A program made the position numbers and the translations under genes. Under the pieces are notes generated by a model. That model made no database searches and was not told the DNA's origin. It worked only from the letters and a program-made list of their open reading frames with translations. From Lutraria lutraria (taxonomy: Eukaryota > Mollusca > Bivalvia > Venerida > Mactridae), in the NCBI GenBank assembly GCA_964023205.1, contig OZ026835.1, forward strand, positions 3,241,053 to 3,305,052: 64,000 bases of DNA, in the 5' to 3' direction. Position 1 is the first letter of the stretch. Each line of letters opens with the position of its first letter. Of the stretch, positions 51,801-61,848 are shown in pieces.

Positions 51801-54800
51801 AAACTGTGAAGCCTGTGTCAAAGTAATTTTAAATCTACCAATGAGATTAACAATCAGAATACATGTAGTACTGGTTTTAGTTAATTGAATTTGACACATC
51901 TTGACACTGAGGTTATCTCAAGATCATATAAATAATATCATGTCATAACACTTCTCCATAATTATATTGAATGTATTTAAAACACACAATAATTATGATA
52001 GACTATAGCAAAAGATGCAATTAGATCATCTTAAGCAATCAAGTCAATACCCCCACCCACCCCAAAACTTCTTCAGCAGTTTGGACAAAAATGTTTTGTT
52101 CTAATTTGTGTAATTATTCAGCATTAAGCAAAATTATGACCTTCAACGAAATGCCTGCCTACCTAGCCAGTGACATGTAACTATATGATTGTATACAAAC
52201 CAATATATTTTTTAAAGATGATCTTATTTACATATTATCATATTCTACACAAGTTTAGTACCACACTCTTTATAATGGAATGGAACAATTTAAACTTCTT
52301 TAAATTCTTTCTACAACTGAAACCAAGCTTGCTGCCTCTTTCATTTTTCCAATAGTTAAAACACTGTATTCTCAGCACAGTTAATTGTGTGTTACAATTC
52401 TCATACCAGAAGCTCTAAGATGCCTCTTTAATACAAAATCCTTGGAACAAAATTGGCTCCTAACTTCTCCAGCTTATATACAATATTCTACCTATTTCAA
52501 ACCTCTTATTATATTATCCCATATTTTAGAGTAAATTACATGGCAAACTTCAGTAATCTGTATTGATATACCTCTTGAATTATCACAGAAACAGTTGTAG
52601 TATATTAAACATGCTACCCTCAATTAAAAAGTCTCCTAAAATATTCACATTATTAGATAAGTAATTATTACCCCTACAGCCATACTGACTTTGATGATTA
52701 AAGATTTACATGTAAATAAGCAACAACTTGTAATTTTACAGAAGTGTACAGTACAACCTCTCCAGAGTGGCCTTCTCTTGGGCAACAACCGGGGCCTCCC
52801 TTCAGCAGACAGCATAATTTTCTCCCACTGCACAATTAAATTATTGATTTAACCTCTCTAGAGCAACAACCTCTCAATAACAAAATACTTTTGCAACATC
52901 CAAAGGGTGTTGGCTTTGAAGAGGTTGCATTATAGTTCATTTGTGCAAAGGGCCAACATTCTACCTTACTGATACCTTTTTAACAAAACAAAATGATAAG
53001 GCATGATTTTTTTTCTTTGGTCACCAGCCCACTCTAATTTTTCGACATGATCATAGCCTTTTTATTAGGACTCAGAAACCAGTACACTTTCTCACTTCTT
53101 TTACCTTTCCTCACATTTACAAGAGCCCAAAAAAGCCCTGATCCATTTATCATATTTTATATGGGCATGTATAATCAGAAACAAAGAATTGTTTTTACAG
53201 TATGCTAAAAGACCACAACCAATTTCCAGTATTAGCATAATATAAAAACATACATCAGTCTGCCTTGATTTCACCAAAACGTTCATGTTACAGCAAAAAT
53301 ATTTATTTCACACATACAACAGAAATGATCCATTGCGTGTGACGTTACATTGGACTAAAACGTAATGTCACATTCATCTTATGGATTCCCAAGTCTTCAA
53401 ATTGCTGTAAAATATAGCAAAATTACCCAAAATGTGAGAGAGAAAGAGAAATAAATGACATATAACATGGACAGATAATCATACAGATGAAGTTGTCCTA
53501 GACAAAGCTATAATGACAGTAAATTATCAAATATTTGTACAGGACACTGAGTCTGTTAATATACAAGTATTCTAGTCTATATTTCATTATTATCTGTCAC
53601 AAAAATGTAAGGCCACTCCATGGTGTTTCTATATTGACATTCAAATTACAGTCAATTTAGATTTTTGTATTTTTTCAGCAAATAGGAAACACTAAAACTG
53701 TAGAAACCATATTGATAAAATGTTTGGTCTAAAAAGGGATAAATAAAGATGTACTGACATGGACAAGACAATAATGAAACAAGAAGAACCTTGAAAATTT
53801 ACCCATAAATTAAAATATCGGACAGTTTCCTGATAGATTCAAAGTTAAATTACTTTAGGTCAGTAACTATTAGTTCCTGGGCTTTAATATACACTCATCC
53901 ATACATAATTACACTTGAACAATACTACAAGTAATAGATTTATCAAGAAACAAGTACCACTAAAAATATTCTGTTTCATCCAAGAAAATCATCCAATCAT
54001 TTATTGGTCTTCATTCCAATAAGTACCCCACCCACTATGTATTATACAGTTAGAAATGATCCCATTGTTGTTTTTACATAAATCACAGATATAAAGGATA
54101 TCTGGAATTAATCCTCCTCAGTCAATCGTGATCCATCTTACTTGACAGAGAGATCCATAGAAAACATGCACTTTGACATGGCAGCCATTTATTGGCTATA
54201 TAAAGAAGTCAAGACATTCATCATAAGAAATTTACGTATCACAGAAAATTAGGCTGCCTGGGGGGGGGGGAAGAACATTGAGTCCTAAGTATTAACTAAT
54301 TATAATGGAGATTACAAATGGGCATGCCGAAAAATGTATATTGTTGTCCCTAAAAATAAGGTCAGGAAATCGTACACAATGGAAATTATAACGCAGTAGG
54401 TGGAAAAGTATATTGACTTCCTTAAGAATTAAGTGCTGGAATTTATAGACAATGGAGAATATGCCGAGTTGCCGAGAAGGGGCACATTGCAGTCCCTAAA
54501 AATAAGGAGTTGGGAATCTTATATAGCATAGACTATGGAAATCATTCTGGAGTTGCCAAGAAAAGGCACATTGCGTTTTCAAAAAATTAGGAGTAGGGAA
54601 TCATACACAATGAGTTATAAATTAGTTGCCATGAAATGGCACATTGTGGCCCTGAAAATTAGGTGTAGGAAATCATAGACAATGGAGATGGTACCATTCA
54701 TTATACCAAATATATGACATTCATTTATAAATCAATCATACTTCTTTTCAGAATGGCAAGTATTATTTGCCTTTACTGACTTGGTAAAACTACTTGGATT

Positions 54801-57800
54801 TTAAAGGTAACTTAAATATAATATATTGTTAACTTGTTTATTTTCTGACATTACTCATAGCAAATACATTAATGATACTTTGAATGATTTAATGAGTTAG
54901 TGTTGAGTGTTATAAAACATATGTGAACTACAATATGGTAGCAATAATCTTAATAAATAATATGTGAGTATTCGTTTATTTTACAAAACATATGTCTCCC
55001 TATATCCAGATGTTGATTATGTATTAAGAAAAAAAATGGGAATCTGGATCAAAGTTGAAAAGTTGGGGGATGGACACCAGTGTTTTATGTGTGGTCATTG
55101 GTCAACTTAACCCTTTGAAAGGAATTCATGAATTTTTCTTGAACTTTCTTGACTATTTCATGAATAGTTCATTATTTGACAGGGGTAACACACATACATT
55201 GTGCAAAATGATTTATCATCAATTTCATAAAAATACACAGAATCGATTAGGAATAGAATAAAAAGTTCCTCCTGGTGTGCACTTATCTAACCAATCCTAT
55301 TTTTCTGACAAACTAACGGTACACTTTTTTGGTATCAGTAAGTTTCTTTCTAGCCCACGTACATCTTCATGTAGCATTATCTACAAACTGAATTAAATGT
55401 TTTCTTGAAAGAATTCCTACCAACCTCAGCTGACACTATTTTTTGGGGGAACAGTAAGTGGAAACATGGAATATATTTTTTTGCTTTAATATTGTCTCAG
55501 ATTTTGTCAAGCATTGGTTATGGATAGGCATGCTTTAATGGTACCTTGGTAAACATATGCTATTCAAACCACACACAAAGGTATAATGAAAATTAATTGA
55601 TTTCAATTTATCACCCATTAATGAGATAAAATAGATGCAGAGAGCAAAAATAATGATTCTATTAATTAATTAACTTGATTTATCATCAGAAATAAAGAAT
55701 TCCATTAATCATTGAAAGTTTTTCACCAAACATTACATGTTCAACAATTTACAACTGGAAGTAGACTTAAATTGACTATCATTCATTATATGATACAAAA
55801 GTCAGACTGACTTATATGAAATTACCTTTGTATACTAAGCTTAGTCAACAGGGAAAACAACAGTTTCTAATAAGAACAAGAATCATGCAGGTTCTTTAAT
55901 TAATTAACTCAATAAACACAAACAAACTGTTCAACAGAGATGATAACATTCATCAATGGTTTGGAAACAATAATAAACAATGGGAACAGGAGAAAACAAT
56001 GCAACTTTTTTTGTAAATTTCAGAAGGGTGACAAATAAGTGCTTGGCCCTGAGGTTAGTCAAAATGAAACAATCTAGCAGTCCTAGCTCAAAACATTATG
56101 GTTGAAGATAGATAGAGCTGATCAATGTTTAACTGCATTTTCAGATCAATTTTACTGTCAGAATAATATCAATAATATCATTTTTATCTGATCATGATTA
56201 ACCATTAGACGACAAGATATGCGATTGAAGCTCAGAAACTGAACTCTGGTTTTAAAACATCCCTGTCTGGTATCCACTAATCCGCCTGACCCTATGTTTT
56301 TATGCCGACCTTAGACTTTTATCGGTCTTCTGGCGGATATTTTCCTGTGATTTATGTATCTCCGAAAAAAAAACTTAAAAAATTTTACCAACCCGGTATT
56401 ATGTAAGCTGAATCAAGGTTCGTATTTTCTAATCTGAGATGTATGAATGTTTGAACTGACCCAATGATATACATCCCCTCAAATGTTGTATTGAATATTA
56501 AAAGCTCAGGATACTTTCGAACACTAGAATTCAGTTGCCTTTTAAAATTTAAAATCTGCATCTATATTAGACAATAGGCAAAATAATATTTCATTTCTCA
56601 CTAGGATATTTTTGCTCTAGAGATCACCCCCCACACCTCCGGCACAGACAGCTTCAAATTTTGTATAACTAACAGACTGATATCAACTGTCGGTATATTC
56701 AACAACTGCAAAGGGTTTAAATTCAACATGAGCAATATTTTAACAGTCACTGGATGAAATTAAAACAAAGACCCGTGTGTTTAGGGACAGGAAATGCACA
56801 AACTTGATATATACAAATGGGCTTACTCACCTCTCCAGAGCTTCCATAAAACACTATCACATGATCAACTCAGAGTTAAACAGACATTTTTACATTAATG
56901 AGAAATCTACATGACACTCACCAGAGCCTAGTATCATTTCAACATAAATTGAAAATATCAGAATCCTACATGTGTCCCTTTTACCATGTAGTTTATGTTA
57001 CAAATGAAAGATCCTAACAAGCTGCTGTTAATGCACACATTGTTAGAGAGGGCTATCCATAGCAATGGAGATTTTCAAGTATGCAAATATAATTACATGT
57101 ATATGAAAGAAAACATAATTCTTCACAAATTATAAATGGAGAAAACAAAATGCATTTATGAACATTGTAGCAACACTGAGACATGCCAAGGCAGTTGTCC
57201 CGACTACAACTTGCAGAGGAATAAAAATTATTTGTTCAATTAATTCCATATCTTACGAAAATCCATTTGATTGTATTATAATAAACAGAATGTATAAAAT
57301 ATGCACATAACACTTGTTATATACTCTGAGCATCTAGTTCCTCGATTGTATCGCTCATTGCAGATTTCAGCAAAGAATGAAGTGGCTGCTAACACAGGTT
57401 TTACTTTATCAATTAAAAAATTAATAGGACTACACAATCAAAGTTGATTAGAACACATGAAAATATCAGGCACTTTATATTTCCTATCTGATATTAAAGA
57501 TATCTGTAGGGACACCCAGATCTGAGCTAAATATTTATTACTGCCACTACCAGCTCAGATTTGTATTACACACTCTGAGGAATCAAGAATCTGAATTTCT
57601 GTCATAATTTTGACGAAAGACAGACCAGCTTGATTGAAACAGGCACGAATTAAACATCAAAATCTTTGTCAAATGTGCATAAAATTGCTCAGAGTTGATT
57701 TTTTGTAATATCTGTTGTAACCACAAAAATAAAAGAAAAAGCAGATCTAATTTCTCTGACGGAAGATTTTTTACTCATGAACCAGGGAGAAAATTAACAT

Positions 57801-60800
57801 ACATGCAACACAGTGAGTGTACTCTACATCATACATAAACTCCCTATACTGGACCCTGCATTATCCCCTGATAAATTTCCCTCGTTTACTGCACACGCAT
57901 AATATACACACATCCAGACATCATGATACAATCTTAGAGAGGGGGCAACAACTTGCCAAAAATACTTCATATGTTCCTAATTTTCAACGAGTCTGAAAAG
58001 CAACACTTGTTTCTCTCACATACTTGACAATCAAAGTGGAAACTTTGTCCATCCTTGTAGAACTTGTAAATACCTCCAAGATAAGTGCTTTGAATCACAT
58101 AGAAATTCTCCATAGAATTAAGAGTTTTGGCAATAAAATGTAAAATAAATTGAAGTGTATGTCAATTTTAAATAAGTTATCTTATTTCATTAATTTTGGG
58201 GCTGACTGCAAATACAAGTGTTATGAGAGTGGAATTATTTCACAGGAGTACTTGATCATAGAAGAATAATTGATACAAAGTATGAATTACATGAAAATAA
58301 CAAGTTTCCAGACCAGAAAATAGGGTCAAAAACAGGATTTTATCATCTTGAACAGTTTAAAAGACTTCAATCAATTCATTACATTACCAACATTGTCCAT
58401 AGTTAAAAATGTGAAAATAATCAGACATGATTTATTATGTTAGAGGAAACTCGAGTAAAGAGCATTTCAGTAAAGATGACATATTTTCAGAAGCACAGTC
58501 ATTATCATAGATGCAGCACATCCCCCACTCCACTCCACTCCACTCCCCTGCCCTGCCCTGCCTTAAAGTCAAATCTCCCTACCTAAATATTCATCTCAAC
58601 TGACTTAACAAAAGATCAACATCTACAATTTGTGGATCAAAGTGATACAATAGCCAACATGCATGTACATTGCATGTTCTGATATAACCTCAGAGAGAAA
58701 AAAACATCACAAATAACGAGGCTATAATTAATAAGGGACTGTAATCTTTGGCCAAAGTATGTTTTCTTAAATGAAAGAATGTAAATAATTGGCTATGTAA
58801 TAAACTCCACACTGTCTCAATATAATCCATGGTGTTAATAAGGACATTCACTCATAGGTAATACCATCATATACCCTTGGCAAACAAGTTCATGCAGTAA
58901 TTCATGTTTTGGCAAAGTTGATGTACATCTTACAAGACACGTCACTTCAGTGCAGAAAGAACATAGGTTTTAGTAATGTAAACAAACCAACAAGATGTAA
59001 TAGTATCATCTAAACATTATTCATCAGTATATATGTCTGTATTTTGCCATTGAACTATTCTAGCTATTAGCTATTGAAATTCTCAAACAAAATAAACCCT
59101 ATGACAAATTACTGCTTGTCTGACTTTCTTATCTAATCAGTGATAAGGATTTGTTTAATTTTTAGCTTTCTTATCTTAATAGAATATAAAATTGACATTG
59201 TAGGTACTTAGTTTTGAAGAACAACTTACACACAGACCGCATATGCTCATAGGTGGAGCACTAAGATGGTTAGGATGCATATTTGGATGTTCTTCATAAT
59301 AAGAAAGCTACCGCACGTTTTAGCTTTCTTGTTTTTAAAGAACATTGAAGTGAACACTTTAACCCATACATAGACGATTTACTCAATTGATCTCAAGAGG
59401 AGAAAGTAGTTTGCCATCCATTTCTTACAAAAAGAAAATAAACATATGAATTCTACATCTTGAAATTTCAAATAAGTTTCAAATCTGAATTCAAGGCTAC
59501 ATTCAAATTTACAGTTATCATAATCCTTTATATGACACTTACATTCAGATATTGGTGGGGTGGATACACTGGCCTTTTGTGTTGGCCCCTCTCCTACTCC
59601 ATTTACAGCTAATATTGAGATTTCATACTCAGTTCCAGGTTCCAAGTATCCAAATATCCAAGATGTCTTCTTAGGTGACACTTCTACTCTGGTCACATGA
59701 CTAGGAGAAGCCAATGAATGTAAAGAGAGGCGGTAACTTAGCAACGGACCATTTATATACACTGAAGGGGCCCAGGTAACGGACACCATTGTTGGAGATG
59801 GCACATGTAGGGATGTAATTTTAGGGGATCCAGATGGAACTGAAACAGATAAATCCCTAAATCTATAATTAGTTACACATGGATTATCAAATTTCTATTT
59901 AGAAAGAGTGAAAGTTAATTGTGAATCATTGTTAAATTTATTACATTGCCCCTTTTGTGATCACACCCCCTTCTATAAGTGGCATACAACTGATAAACTA
60001 TATATCACAGTAATTTCCCAAGAAACATGTGACTGATTATCAGAAAGAAATATAAATTGTACAACATTTCAATTTTTTTTTAAATCTTGAATAGCGGTTA
60101 TATTTGTTTTAGAGAAAATTATTTTTTGACATTACAGATGAAAAAAAAGATTCCAAAATTTAAAATGCATGTCACACACTATTTTACCTCCAAAAGGAAG
60201 AGTAGTTACAGGCGCTGAATAGTTTGTTTCCACAGTATGCGTTGTTGTTATTTGGAATATAAATTTGAACTGAAAGAGAATAACATTTTATGGAAATAGA
60301 ATTTGGAAAACACATTGGAACAAAGTGAGGCTGTAATACCTGCAGCACTGGTTCAACAATACCTAAGGCTATCTTTAAAAAAATGTTTGTAGTGACGTGA
60401 CCCAAACTTACAGCAGTGGGTAGATAGGTAGGGAAGGCATTTTTGCAAACATTTAAATTGATTTAATGCTTGTACTTGCTGAAAATGAAAAGCTGGAATG
60501 GAGCCCAAAATTGCCTTAAGGATTTTAGGGGTGTGGGAACTTTGAATTTGTCAGTCACGTAACTGCAAAGCAACAATTTTTTAAGGATGAACTTAAATTT
60601 CATTTTCTCCCAACTTCTTGCAAACCGAAGCTGACAACCCATAGATGCTACTGACCCTTGTAGAAGTTAAATTGAAACTTAATCGTAACTGATATACCAG
60701 CTGCTAGTACATGGAATGTTGGCAACATTATTCTCTTAATTGTCAAATTTCATTGATATGAAAATGAAAATTAAAGTACAAACTAAGAGCTAGAACTCAT

Positions 60801-61792
60801 TACAAGAACTTACCTGATACGTAAGATATGGGTGAAGATCGGACACATTGATTCTCTGTGAAGCCAACAAGTCCACGTTGGAATGACTTTGCCATTCAGA
60901 CTTGGTCTCAATGATCTTTTTTTGTAAAATGAATGTCACATTGTCGAATAATGATTCATCGACCCAGAACAGATCAGCGTTTGAGAATGTTCGAAGCATG
61001 TTTTTCGCATCCCAGTGCAGTAACACAGAGCTATGGGTGATTCCATCTTTAAGAATTTCTGGTCCCGGAAGATGAAGACCAGTCACTGTAATGAAAGAAG
61101 TGTCACAGTCAAGGTCCATAACTTAAGGAAACATACTTCAGGGAAACCACAGGGTCACTCTTTGTGTGATTTCTGTTGTTGCTTGGATTACGTCTGTTTG
61201 TTGTAGTATATTTTTGTAACTACTGGTAGTAGGCATATACAAAATAAATAAACAATTATTCAGACTTACTTAAAGGGCAGTATGTAACTTTATTTAGCAT
61301 TCAATTAAATTTTTATTTTAAAGCAGACACCGATCATTCTTAAAGTTAATTACTGAACGTTTAATTTAAATATTTACATCAACGTAATCATCAAGATACT
61401 TATGCTGTGTTTCCAGTGAATCAAGTATGAAGTTATCACTTACAAGGGACTATTTCCCGATGATATTTGTCTAAACCAAAGCTGCAACCTTGAACACAAC
61501 TTTGTATCTGAAAGTAATAAAATGCATTAGACTGACTGACTGACTGACTGACTGAAATACTGAATGAATGAATGAATGAATGAATGAATGAATGAATGAA
61601 TGAATGAATGAATGAATGAATGAATGAATGAATGAATGAATGAATGAATGAATGAGAATGAATGATTGAACGAACGAACGAACGAATGAATAAATGAACA
61701 AATAAATAGATAAACAAGTGAACATATTTGAACAAACAAACACAATAATATACAATTGAAAGAAAGGAACAACAAAACAAATGAATGAATGA

Positions 61793-61848
<56 letters not shown>

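Larger units (their letters stand above)
42477..59542. other. 17-kb intron upstream of exon 6, minisatellite- and element-rich
   Basis: Contains two CAAACCTGTG-family copies (43525, 44568), G-rich tracts (43129-43150, 54260-54270), the 23/26-bp minisatellite (45110-46022) and a SINE (46456-46660). Also a 25-bp minisatellite (49207-49505), the 146-bp-core element (49658-50822), a MITE (52746), a degenerate tandem block (54295-54690), one TTCATGAA copy (55110) and a stem-loop repeat (59112). No supported coding exon was found in the rest (for example 46.9-48.9, 50.9-52.7, 55.2-58.5 kb). Confidence 0.6.
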
